Source: an uncultured Verrucomicrobia subdivision 3 bacterium (lineage in GTDB: Bacteria; Verrucomicrobiota; Verrucomicrobiia; Limisphaerales; UBA11358). Taken from it: a stretch of 22,587 bases of DNA. Both the position numbers and the translations under genes were made by a program. Below are positions 15,272-22,587 of the stretch, piece after piece. The stretch is taken from positions 1 through 22,587 of the forward strand of contig CAIOUK010000034.1 in the NCBI GenBank assembly GCA_903861445.1, in the 5' to 3' direction. Below the pieces are notes generated by a model that had not been told where the DNA came from, did not search any database, and was given only the letters and a program-made list of their open reading frames with translations. How positions within the stretch are numbered: position 1 is the first letter of the stretch; the number at the start of each line of letters is the position of its first letter.

Positions 15272-15299
15272 GTTGCAGGTTACAGGTTGAAAGTTGCAA
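15272..15299. repeat. Four degenerate heptad tandem repeats before nadD
   Basis: GTTGCAG, GTTACAG, GTTGAAA and GTTGCAA follow one another without gaps between the MFS stop (15267) and the nadD start (15311). The unit length matches the heptads inside dnaE, while the base motif differs (GTTGCAG against GTTCAGG). The array fills most of the 43-bp spacer. Confidence 0.6.
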
Positions 15300-15310
15300 G
15301 TTTGTCTCCC

Positions 15311-15883
15311 ATGAAAATCGGAATTTACGGCGGCTCGTTCGACCCGGTGCATCTCGGCCATCTGCTCGTGGCGCAGGCGGCCATCGAAGAACTGGAATTG
15401 GACCGGTTGTTTTTCATTCCGGCGGCGCAATCGCCGTTCAAGCCGGAGAACAAACCCGCGCCGGACGCCGCACGCCTGCAACTGCTGCGCCTCGCGCTCG
15501 CGGGCAAAACGAATTGCGAAATTGACGCGCAGGAAATTCAGCGCGGCGGCATTTCCTACACCGTGAACACGCTGCGCGATTACGCGCAACGGTTTCCGGG
15601 CGCGGAACTTTTTTACCTCATCGGCGCGGACAACGTGCCCAAGCTCAACGAGTGGCGCGACCCGGCGGAACTCGCGCGACGGGCGGAATTTATTGTGGTG
15701 CCACGCCCCGGAGAAGAACCGGTAAATTTTCCCGTGCCGTTTCGCGGCCGGATGTTGCGCGGCTTTCCTTTTGGGGTTTCGTCCTCGGTCATCCGCACGC
15801 GGGTGGCGGCAGGATTGGCAATCGAAGACTTGGTGCCGACAGCGGTGGCCGAGGCGATTCGCAACGCACGGCTTTACGTTTAG
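15311..15883 (+). CDS. nadD: Nicotinate-nucleotide adenylyltransferase
   Basis: 190 residues, normal for the family. It joins ATP and nicotinate mononucleotide to form deamido-NAD in NAD biosynthesis, in the cytoplasm. The nucleotidyltransferase signature IYGGSFDPVHLGHLLVA (5-21) contains the two catalytic histidines His14 and His17. The C-terminal ATP-binding motif is SSSVIRTR (157-164), preceded by FYLIGADN (101-108) and W-R-D-P (115-118), all typical of NadD. The ATG at 15311 starts directly at the conserved first strand; longer frames run through the heptad repeat. The 3' end overlaps the convergent pgsA gene by 4 bp. The rsfS gene that often follows nadD is absent here. Confidence 0.96.
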   Translation: MKIGIYGGSFDPVHLGHLLVAQAAIEELELDRLFFIPAAQSPFKPENKPAPDAARLQLLRLALAGKTNCEIDAQEIQRGGISYTVNTLRDYAQRFPGAELFYLIGADNVPKLNEWRDPAELARRAEFIVVPRPGEEPVNFPVPFRGRMLRGFPFGVSSSVIRTRVAAGLAIEDLVPTAVAEAIRNARLYV

Positions 15884-16494
15884 AAGATTTTATCTTTTTC
15901 GGCCGAAGTTTTATTTTGAACCGGCAGGCTGGCCGGATGCGCGCCCAACTGTTGCATCCCGTCCCAAATGTAAAACAGGGCGGACACGGCGGTGAAAATG
16001 CCCGCACCGAGCATCCAGATTTCCAGCAGGCCGTAATGAAAATTCCAGTGCAGCAGAATCCAACTGACCGTGAGCATCTGGAAAACCGTCGCCAGCTTGC
16101 CAGTCAAATGTGGCCGCACGGTGATTTTACCAACCACCAGCCGCACCACCACCGCGCCGATTGCCAGCATTAAATCGCGGCTGATGATGACACCCGTCAG
16201 CCAAAGCGGAATCCGCCGCAGATACGGCTCATTGTCGAAGCTCAACAGCACAACGGCGGAAACCAACAGCAGTTTATCCGCAAGCGGATCGAGCACCGTG
16301 CCGAGTTCGCTCCATTGGTGGTAACGCCGCGCAACGTAGCCGTCCACGCCGTCCAGAATCGCCGCGACGGCGAAGGACAACAACGCGGCGAGCCAGCAGA
16401 CGGGGTTGCCGGTGCGAACGTAGTAAATAATTTCGACGACGAAAAACGGAATCAGGAGAATCCGCAGAATCGTGATTTTGTTCGCCGTCGTCAT
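15880..16494 (-). CDS. pgsA: CDP-diacylglycerol-glycerol-3-phosphate 3-phosphatidyltransferase
   Basis: 204 residues, an inner-membrane CDP-alcohol phosphatidyltransferase. It would form phosphatidylglycerol phosphate, the precursor of phosphatidylglycerol and cardiolipin. The complete family motif D-x2-D-G-x2-A-R-x8-G-x3-D-x3-D is present, with Asp48, Asp51, Gly52, Ala55, Arg56, Gly65, Asp69 and Asp73. The opening NKITILRILLIPFF (5-18) is typical of PgsA, and hydrophobic spans cover the rest up to about residue 185. The tail is polar. The ATG at 16494 lies 72 bp after the Gfo/Idh/MocA gene; co-transcription is possible. Another CDP-alcohol transferase substrate cannot be fully excluded, but length and N-terminus favour PgsA. 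Confidence 0.9.
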   Translation of the reverse strand: MTTANKITILRILLIPFFVVEIIYYVRTGNPVCWLAALLSFAVAAILDGVDGYVARRYHQWSELGTVLDPLADKLLLVSAVVLLSFDNEPYLRRIPLWLTGVIISRDLMLAIGAVVVRLVVGKITVRPHLTGKLATVFQMLTVSWILLHWNFHYGLLEIWMLGAGIFTAVSALFYIWDGMQQLGAHPASLPVQNKTSAEKDKIF

Positions 16495-16566
16495 TTCAAA
16501 AGAATGATGTCACGCATCAAACCATTTTACACGGACGGAGTATTGCGCCAAAAGATGCCAACCAGC

Positions 16567-17976
16567 TCAGCCGTTCAGCGTCCAGCCTTCGCGATACTTG
16601 CGGCTCAACAGGGCATTGGCTTCGGGGGCATTCGTCACGCGACCGGCAACACCATCGTATTCAAGTTTTTTGCCGACGCGGTAGGCGACGAGGCCGAGGA
16701 GCATTTGCTCAATCATGTTGCCGCTGTATTCGAAGTCGCAGGCCGTCTTGAGGCTGGGGTTCTTGCAGGCATCGAACCATTCTTTTTGGAAATGGACGAT
16801 CGTCGGCAACAGTTCGTTCTTGGGGCGCGGCTTGTAGTAGGTCATGTCCGCCTCGTTGCCAACCGGCAGGATGATGCGGGTTTCAAAATCGGCCACAATA
16901 AAACCTTTCGTGCCCTTGAACATTGCGCCGTGTCCGATTTTATTCAGATCAACATAATTCTTGGGCGAGCTCGGCATGGCCCCGCCTTGATACCAACTGA
17001 TGCGCATCGGGCCGCGCCAGTCGTTGGCGGGATGCTCGAAGTGGGATTCGCATTTGATAGGGGTGATGGCGTCGTTGAAGGGATCGCCGCTGGCCTCAAT
17101 CGCCGTCGGCAACTTGGCGTCAACCGCGTTCCAGAGCAGATCCATGGTGTGGCTACCCATGTCACCAACCTGCCCGACGCCGAAGTCCCAAAACATATTC
17201 CACTGCAAACAATTTGCCCCCGGCTTGCCGGTGAAATATTCCGGATTGTAAGGATGGGCTGGCGTTGGCCCGAGCCAAAGGTCGTAATGGAGGTTTTTCG
17301 GCGGCGCGCCGGCATCCGGCAGATAGCCAGCCCTGGTGGACGTGCCATTCTGGCCTTTGCAGGTAAGAATGCCTTTTGCCTGATCGTAGCTGGCACCCGC
17401 CGGTTTGACCTGGCGATTACCCCACGCATAGGCGGCTTTCAATTCACCAATCACGCCGTCGCGCACCATTTCGCGCACCCGGTTGAAATTCTGAAACGCA
17501 TGGCGCTGCATGCCGACTTGCGTGGCGAGCTTGGTTTTCCGCGACAGCCAGTTGGCGCGCACAATCCGCGCTTCCTCGACACTGATGGCGAGCGGTTTCT
17601 CGCAATAGACATGCAGGTTGCGGTTCAACGCCCAGTTTGAGATGAAAGCATGAGTGTGGTCCGCCGTGCAAATGACAATGCCATCAAGCCCCAGCGCCTT
17701 GTGGTCATCAAGCAATTTCCGCCAGTCTACATAAGTCTTCGCCGTGGGAAATTTCTTCAGGCCGAACGCCAGATGATCTTCATTCACGTCGCACAGGGCG
17801 ACGACGTTCTGCGTGGCCAGCGAATCAAAATGCGCTTCGCCGCGTCCCCACGACCCGATGAGGGCGAGGTTGAGTTTGTTGCTCGGTGCGTCGGCCCCAA
17901 AGAGCTTGAAGTTGGTCAGGACGAGCGGCGCGGCAGCGGCAAGGGCGGTGGAAGTGATGAATTTTCGGCGGTTCAT
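16567..17976 (-). CDS. Tat-exported Gfo/Idh/MocA family oxidoreductase
   Basis: 469 residues. The N-terminus MNRRKFITSTALAAAAPLVL is a twin-arginine signal, so a folded, cofactor-loaded enzyme would be exported. The Rossmann segment LNLALIGSWGRGEAHF (35-50) binds NAD(P); its glycine pattern has Trp43 where many relatives have Gly. ALCDVNEDH (60-68) ends strand 2, and the family motif EKP is at 126-128 (YCEKPLAI). The C-terminal region with GDMGSHTMDLLWNAVDA and WYQGG is typical of the large Planctomycetes-Verrucomicrobia branch. Such enzymes oxidise or reduce sugars and inositols or act in unusual glycoside cleavage; the substrate here is unknown. It stands alone or leads pgsA, with a 222-bp gap upstream. 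Confidence 0.92.
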   Translation of the reverse strand: MNRRKFITSTALAAAAPLVLTNFKLFGADAPSNKLNLALIGSWGRGEAHFDSLATQNVVALCDVNEDHLAFGLKKFPTAKTYVDWRKLLDDHKALGLDGIVICTADHTHAFISNWALNRNLHVYCEKPLAISVEEARIVRANWLSRKTKLATQVGMQRHAFQNFNRVREMVRDGVIGELKAAYAWGNRQVKPAGASYDQAKGILTCKGQNGTSTRAGYLPDAGAPPKNLHYDLWLGPTPAHPYNPEYFTGKPGANCLQWNMFWDFGVGQVGDMGSHTMDLLWNAVDAKLPTAIEASGDPFNDAITPIKCESHFEHPANDWRGPMRISWYQGGAMPSSPKNYVDLNKIGHGAMFKGTKGFIVADFETRIILPVGNEADMTYYKPRPKNELLPTIVHFQKEWFDACKNPSLKTACDFEYSGNMIEQMLLGLVAYRVGKKLEYDGVAGRVTNAPEANALLSRKYREGWTLNG

Positions 17977-18078
17977 AATTAGGATTGATAGTTACGGAAT
18001 GTGGACGGGAATTATTCGGCAATAGTTACAATTTTTAAGGTTCGGAGACAACAAGTTTAGGTTAAATATTTTTTCGGT

Positions 18079-18112
18079 GGCGACGGGCTTAAAACCATCG
18101 GTTTTGTCGTCC
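18079..18112. other. Imperfect inverted repeat in the gap upstream of the oxidoreductase gene
   Basis: AAAACC (18091-18096) and GGTTTT (18100-18105) can pair around a 3-nt loop, with an outer arm of about six pairs beyond a one-sided 6-nt bulge. No T-tract follows on either strand, so it is not a standard terminator. The surrounding 222-bp gap (17977-18198) shows no other clear element. Confidence 0.25.
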
Positions 18113-18198
18113 GTGGTCAAGCGCAACCACCCTGATGGTCACCTAATTTAAAATAAACCGGAGTTGGCCAGCCTTTGAAAATTTTAACCGGCCACCAG

Positions 18199-21100
18199 CT
18201 ATTTCACCTTCTTCGGATTCAGAACTTGGTGAACGACGGTCAGTAATTTATCCCGGCTGTAAGGTTTGGAAATGAAGGCTTGAACCACGGGATTGTTTTT
18301 ATTGCTGTAGCCACTGACGACGATGACCTTGATGCCGGAATTGAGCCGCACCAAGGCTTCAATCAATGCCTGACCGTCCATGACGGGCATCATCATATCG
18401 GTAACCACCAATGCGATTTCGTTTTGATGTTGCTGGTAGCAGTCGAGGGCTTCTTGGCCGTGTTTGGCCGTGATGACGCGATAACCGGACGTTTCCAATA
18501 TCCTTTTGGCCAGCATGCGGAGCAGCTCTTCATCGTCCACGACGAGGATGAGTTCGTTGTTGCCGGGGATCAACGGTTGGTTGGTATGCGCAGTCACGCT
18601 GGCGGGCGAGACGTGGCTCTGGAGGGGCAGATGCACTTTGAAACAGGAACCTTGGCCGGGCTGGCTTAGAAGCACGATGAAGCCGTCATGACTTTTGACA
18701 ATACCCAAGGTGGTGGACAATCCCAATCCGGTGCCTTTGCCGACGGGCTTGGTGGTGAAAAAGGGTTCAAAAATCCGATCGCGGATATGCGGTTCGATGC
18801 CAACGCCGGTATCGCTGATGCTGAAAACGACATATTCTCCCGATTTGGGCGCGCCTTCCAGATCGGCTTGATGCTGATCCAGCTTGAGGCAGGACAAGGT
18901 CACGGTCAGTTCGCCGCCTTTTGGCATCGCATCGCGGGCATTGATGCAGAGGTTCATCAATACCTGATGCATCTGCGTGGCGTCGGCGGCAATCGTCCAG
19001 ACATCCGGAGCGGGCGGAAAATTCAGGACGATGGATTTGGGCAGAGTTTGTCCCAGGATGCTTCGCAATTCTTCCAACAGATGCGCTGGACGCACCGTCT
19101 GGCGGCGCCCGCTGGTGCCGCGGGCGAAAGTGAGAATTTGTTTAACCAGACCGGCGGCGCGGTTGGTGCTGGTGAGGATGTGGGAGATCAAGTCGCGGCT
19201 CTCCGCCGGGATGTGCGAATCTATTTCCAGCAATTGTCCGGAGATCAAAATCGGGGTGAGCACGTTGTTAAGGTCGTGGGCGATGCCGCCGGCGAGCACA
19301 CCGATGCTATCCAATCGCTGATTGCGGAGGAGTTGCTCCTCCATTTTTTTCTTCTGCGTAATGTTGCTGTTGATCGTCAGAATCAGATGGGGATGCAATT
19401 CCGAATCATGAATCAGCGTCCAGCGGGAGGCCAGGGTAAGTTCGGTGCCGAGCTGGTTGTGTAAATTAAATTCGCCATGCCACTGTTGGTCTTGCAACGT
19501 GGCATCGCGAGCCTCTTGGAAATCCGCCGGCGGGATGTGCATTTTTTCCCAGGCGAGTTGACCGAGCGCCTGCTCGGTGGTCCAGCCGTAAATCTGCCGG
19601 GCGTTTTTATTCCAATAGCGGACCCGGCCTTCGAGGTCGCACACCACGATGGCATCGCTGGCGAGATTCAGCATCCGCGCCTGTTCGGCAATTTTATCCT
19701 GGGCCAGTTTGCGCTCGGTAATGTCCAATAGCATGCCCAGGACGGCGGGCCGGCCTTGAAACTCCGTGCGGCTGCCATGCACCTCGATGTGAGCCACGGA
19801 ACCGTCCTTACGCTGGCCGCGGAAAAAATAATGGGCGGAATCAATCTCCCGTTCAAGGCGGCGGCGGATTTGTTCCTGAACCAAATCACGGTCTTCCGGG
19901 CAGACGATGGTATTCATGTGGCCGAAGCTGGTGAATTCTTCCGGGGTGTAGCCGAAGATGGCGGCCATGCGCGGATTGACATAAACAAACCGGTGGTCTT
20001 GAACGATGTAAACGCCCACCATTGACTGCTCGACCAGCGAACGAAATTTTTGCTCGCTTTGTTTCAGGTTCGCCGTCCGTTCCTGAACTTTCCGGCCCAA
20101 CAACACCACCCATAGCACGGTCGCGCCGATAATCACACTCATGACGCCCACCACCGTGAGGGCATGGCTTGCAGTCCACCAAGAAGGTTCTGCGAGCACT
20201 TGGATTTCGTTTTCCGTTGGCGCCACGAGCTGGAGCGACTTGGGGACGCGCGCATCGTCCGTCAAGACCCGGTAGATGCCGGTCACCTGCAAAAGACTGC
20301 CGGCTTGCAGGTTTTTAATCCGGTTGGAAACCGGATAGACAAAGCGGATGTCAAACACCCGGTTATGGCTCTCCAGCGTCACCAAATCCATGTTGCCAAC
20401 TTTGTTGTAATGCAGGAAACGGGCTTGGACTTGCACCCAGCGGTCATGCCATTGCGCCAGGTCAGACTGATCGGGCGAAATGGTGATGGGTAGTGGCTTG
20501 GGCATTTGTTCATGGCTGATGATTTTGAAATGGGCGTTTTCCAGCAGCCACCCGAAATCTCCCATGCCAAAATATCCGGAGACGACCACATAATCCCCCA
20601 ATTGCAACGGCTTGACCGAGTCAGTAATCACCTTCGCCCCCGCTTCCGCATCCTGGATCCAAAAATTGTTCTGGTTCGTGTCCATCATCGTCACCAGACC
20701 GGCCACCGTGACCCGATGCTGCAAGGTTTGGCGCGAATGATACTGGTTCAAACTGGCGATGGGCATCGTCGGTTGGTTCAGAGAATTGGTGGCCCCGGAT
20801 TCCTTGATGACTACTTCATCCAGCGACGAAGCCCACATTCTGGGGATTCGGTAATGAGAGTTATCGTCCATCCAGGAATTGCACACGCCCCGGATTTGGA
20901 CGAGCGCATCCACCAAATTGGTGGGGGCGCTTTGGGTGGGGATGCTCACGGTGAGATTGCCACTAAAATCTCGTAATTTTAGATGCGTCAGCCGGAGGGT
21001 GGGATTGTATTCCACAGCCCGCACGACGCCTTCCAGTTCAATCCACTGACTGTTCTCCTGGCCGGTCATCACTTGGAACAAGGTTTTCGGCTGGGCTGGT

Positions 21101-21864
21101 GGCAAGGGAGCTTTGCCGATGACGGTCACATTGGATGCCATCACGATGGGGGAAAATACGCTGGCTTGGCTTACCCCTTCGATGAGCACCGCATCGCCCG
21201 GATTCAATTTATTCGGAATGTTCGGCATCTTTACGCCGATACCCGCTGAATCATCCTGCGCGAAGAAAAAGTCGAAAACCTTGGTGTTGGCGGTGACGAC
21301 TGCATGCAACTGAACGGGATAATGCCGGTTGTCCATCGGCAGGTTGAGAACCTGCGAAGCGTTTGTCAATTGCGGCAGGGTCGCGGGCGGTGGCAAAGCC
21401 GGCACCTGGTTGGTGGGAATCGAGCGGGTCCGGTTAAGCGGTGCGACGACCGCATCTTTAAGATGGATAGAATAACTGTTCACCACCAATTGCCCCACCA
21501 AATCAACCAACTCTCTGACCTTGGGCAAATCCGTCTGATGGGTTTCGGCAATGATCATGCCGGTTTCATCGCGGACGACAATGAATTCACCGGGACTGCG
21601 ATCTAACACGGTTCCCCGGATTCGCACCCGCGAATTTTTTTCAACCATCGAATCGTCATGGCCCAGCGAAGCTACGGTTCGCAGATCAACAAGGGTCAGG
21701 TCGGTTAAGGGGCTGTTCTGCGAAGGTTGCGACGACGAGACGGGCGGCAGATTGGTGCGGCTGATTTCCGACTGGCCTGACCGTTTGAAGTCGCAGCCAG
21801 TGATTGCTACGGCTGCCAAAATGCCAGCTAAAAACCAACAATTGTTTCCGCAACGTCGTTTCAT
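18199..21864 (-). CDS. Hybrid sensor histidine kinase/response regulator with OB-like repeat ectodomain
   Basis: 1,221 residues. The N-terminus (FLAGILAAVAITGC) looks like a lipoprotein signal with lipobox I-T-G-C and Cys24. Residues about 75-550 contain roughly five similar beta-rich units, near 78-140, 183-250, 273-350, 382-450 and 474-545; each has a V-x-G-x-V-type strand, an F-x-x-x-D-type strand and often a PGD/LGD turn, which suggests OB folds. One span follows (567-589). The cytoplasmic half has PAS domains (about 602-720 and 728-840), HisKA with His863 (AGGIAHDLNN), an ATPase domain with Asn975, DTGVGIEP (1018-1025) and GKGTGLGLS (1042-1050), then a receiver with Asp1110/Asp1111, phospho-acceptor Asp1156, Ser1184 and Lys1200. 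The ATG at 21864 is preferred to one 75 bp upstream because the signal peptide starts there. There is no DNA-binding output domain and no separate regulator in the window. Confidence 0.92.
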   Translation of the reverse strand: MKRRCGNNCWFLAGILAAVAITGCDFKRSGQSEISRTNLPPVSSSQPSQNSPLTDLTLVDLRTVASLGHDDSMVEKNSRVRIRGTVLDRSPGEFIVVRDETGMIIAETHQTDLPKVRELVDLVGQLVVNSYSIHLKDAVVAPLNRTRSIPTNQVPALPPPATLPQLTNASQVLNLPMDNRHYPVQLHAVVTANTKVFDFFFAQDDSAGIGVKMPNIPNKLNPGDAVLIEGVSQASVFSPIVMASNVTVIGKAPLPPAQPKTLFQVMTGQENSQWIELEGVVRAVEYNPTLRLTHLKLRDFSGNLTVSIPTQSAPTNLVDALVQIRGVCNSWMDDNSHYRIPRMWASSLDEVVIKESGATNSLNQPTMPIASLNQYHSRQTLQHRVTVAGLVTMMDTNQNNFWIQDAEAGAKVITDSVKPLQLGDYVVVSGYFGMGDFGWLLENAHFKIISHEQMPKPLPITISPDQSDLAQWHDRWVQVQARFLHYNKVGNMDLVTLESHNRVFDIRFVYPVSNRIKNLQAGSLLQVTGIYRVLTDDARVPKSLQLVAPTENEIQVLAEPSWWTASHALTVVGVMSVIIGATVLWVVLLGRKVQERTANLKQSEQKFRSLVEQSMVGVYIVQDHRFVYVNPRMAAIFGYTPEEFTSFGHMNTIVCPEDRDLVQEQIRRRLEREIDSAHYFFRGQRKDGSVAHIEVHGSRTEFQGRPAVLGMLLDITERKLAQDKIAEQARMLNLASDAIVVCDLEGRVRYWNKNARQIYGWTTEQALGQLAWEKMHIPPADFQEARDATLQDQQWHGEFNLHNQLGTELTLASRWTLIHDSELHPHLILTINSNITQKKKMEEQLLRNQRLDSIGVLAGGIAHDLNNVLTPILISGQLLEIDSHIPAESRDLISHILTSTNRAAGLVKQILTFARGTSGRRQTVRPAHLLEELRSILGQTLPKSIVLNFPPAPDVWTIAADATQMHQVLMNLCINARDAMPKGGELTVTLSCLKLDQHQADLEGAPKSGEYVVFSISDTGVGIEPHIRDRIFEPFFTTKPVGKGTGLGLSTTLGIVKSHDGFIVLLSQPGQGSCFKVHLPLQSHVSPASVTAHTNQPLIPGNNELILVVDDEELLRMLAKRILETSGYRVITAKHGQEALDCYQQHQNEIALVVTDMMMPVMDGQALIEALVRLNSGIKVIVVSGYSNKNNPVVQAFISKPYSRDKLLTVVHQVLNPKKVK

Positions 21865-22032
21865 TCTGCTGCTCTCGTGTATTCCACTATGCATTGCTGA
21901 ATGCGTGACGTAAAACTGACGCCACCAATATTCGGTCAAAGGGTTATAAAAAGTGACCGTTAAATAAAAAATGTCAATAAAATCAACCGCCAGCCGACGC
22001 TTGCGCCGCCAGAATCCGTTGGCTGCAGCCGG

Positions 22033-22587
22033 TCAATCGTTTTCTGCCACCAAGGGAGAAAATTGCCGCGTTTCCGGGTCGAAGGCAAATAATTCCGCCG
22101 TGGCGATCTTGAAGAACCATCCGTGCAGCCGCAGTGAACCGTCCATCAGGCGTTCCTGCACGCACGAGTAGCTGTGGAGGTTATCGAGCGCGAAGAGCAC
22201 ATTTTCCTCGGCGGCGGCAGTTTCGCGTTCGCTGGTGTCGTGCAGATGCGCGTAATCTTTTTTCACCGTCTCCAGCACCGGCGTCGCGAGTTTCAGCCAG
22301 TCGCGCAGATGCGGCGTGTTGTCACTCACCGGCTTTTTGGCCAGCAGCGCCGAAATCGCCCCGCACTGCGAGTGGCCGCAAACCACGATGTCGTTCACAC
22401 GCAACGTTTCCACGGCAAACTCGATGGCGGCGGCGGTGGAATTCGTATCGCCCTTCACGCCGGCGGGCGGGACGATGTTGCCGACGTTTTTAACGACAAA
22501 CAAATCGCCCGGCTTGCTCTGCGTGATGAGCTCCGCCAGCACGCGCGAATCCGAGCAGGTGATGAACAGCGTGTGCGGATTCTGCCC
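22033..22587 (-). CDS. Beta-class carbonic anhydrase (5' end cut by right edge)
   Basis: 184 residues are visible before the stop; the N-terminus lies beyond the window, and a typical bacterial beta-carbonic anhydrase has about 200-220 residues. The enzyme interconverts CO2 and bicarbonate in the cytoplasm. The zinc site is clear: ITCSDSR (9-15 of the visible part) supplies Cys11 and the Asp13-Arg15 pair, and VVCGHSQCGA supplies His72 and Cys75. The segment FVVKNVGNIVPP (about 30-41) is also family-typical. No signal peptide can be judged. The 168-bp gap after its stop separates it from the sensor kinase on the same strand, so an operon is possible but not shown. Confidence 0.95.
   Translation of the reverse strand, partial: GQNPHTLFITCSDSRVLAELITQSKPGDLFVVKNVGNIVPPAGVKGDTNSTAAAIEFAVETLRVNDIVVCGHSQCGAISALLAKKPVSDNTPHLRDWLKLATPVLETVKKDYAHLHDTSERETAAAEENVLFALDNLHSYSCVQERLMDGSLRLHGWFFKIATAELFAFDPETRQFSPLVAEND

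Noticed and set aside
16315..17640. Plus-strand open frame of 441 codons opposite pgsA and the Gfo/Idh/MocA gene
   Set aside because: It covers two confident genes on the other strand and shows no motif; treated as a shadow.
18079..18112. Hairpin as a terminator
   Set aside because: The stem is interrupted and no T-tract follows on either strand.
21865..21939. Earlier ATG of the sensor kinase (25 extra residues)
   Set aside because: It would bury the signal peptide behind a polar, Trp/His-rich stretch; the ATG at 21864 gives a proper lipoprotein signal.
21943..21977. TTGACA and TATAAC boxes upstream of the sensor kinase
   Set aside because: Good hexamers on the minus strand, but 23 bp apart, too wide for a sigma-70 promoter; the region is simply AT-rich.
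1..22587. tRNA, rRNA, CRISPR array, insertion sequence, prophage or defence genes
   Set aside because: Looked for and not seen: no array of spaced identical repeats, no transposase or integrase motifs, and no recognisable structured RNA gene by eye.

Overview
The window reads like a chromosome segment from a Gram-negative bacterium of the PVC superphylum, most likely a Verrucomicrobiota member of the Pedosphaera/Limisphaera type. This is inferred from gene style, not from a database search: a Tat-exported Gfo/Idh/MocA oxidoreductase, a very large hybrid sensor kinase with an OB-like ectodomain, high GC, poor Shine-Dalgarno sequences, and degenerate 7-8 bp tandem repeats. The lipid A exporter, GT9 transferases and WaaE-like transferase point to an LPS-bearing envelope. 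I saw no rRNA, tRNA, CRISPR array, transposase or phage gene. Every long stretch is occupied by a gene; the largest gap is 265 bp (1834-2098).

Layout. 1-1833 (-): 5' half of dnaE, cut by the left edge and carrying an in-frame repeat insert. 2099-7599 (-): a tight four-gene unit read msbA-like ABC exporter, GT9 glycosyltransferase, MBOAT acyltransferase (AlgI-like), AlgJ/AlgX-like acetyltransferase. 7708-12608 (+), divergent from it: GT2 transferase, a terminator-like hairpin, then class I methyltransferase, FkbM methyltransferase, WaaE-like GT2, a second GT2 and a second GT9, mostly joined by 4-bp start/stop overlaps. 12585-13975 (-): a Cys-rich small protein followed by a GT4 transferase. 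14026-15883 (+): MFS transporter and nadD. 15880-17976 (-): Gfo/Idh/MocA oxidoreductase and pgsA. 18199-21864 (-): hybrid sensor histidine kinase. 22033-22587 (-): beta-carbonic anhydrase, cut by the right edge.

The genes from 2099 to 13652 look like one envelope-glycan assembly locus: six glycosyltransferases, an ABC flippase, two methyltransferases and an O-acetylation pair. Together they could build, methylate, acetylate and export an LPS core or short oligosaccharide. The exact glycan cannot be read from sequence. The flanking genes (dnaE, nadD, pgsA, carbonic anhydrase) are housekeeping.

The most unusual items are the sensor kinase, which combines a lipobox, about five OB-like repeats, one internal membrane span and a PAS-PAS-HK-REC cytoplasmic half; the inverted heptad-repeat element translated inside dnaE; the hairpin plus T-tract inside the glycan operon; and a GT9 protein lacking a family-typical aspartate.
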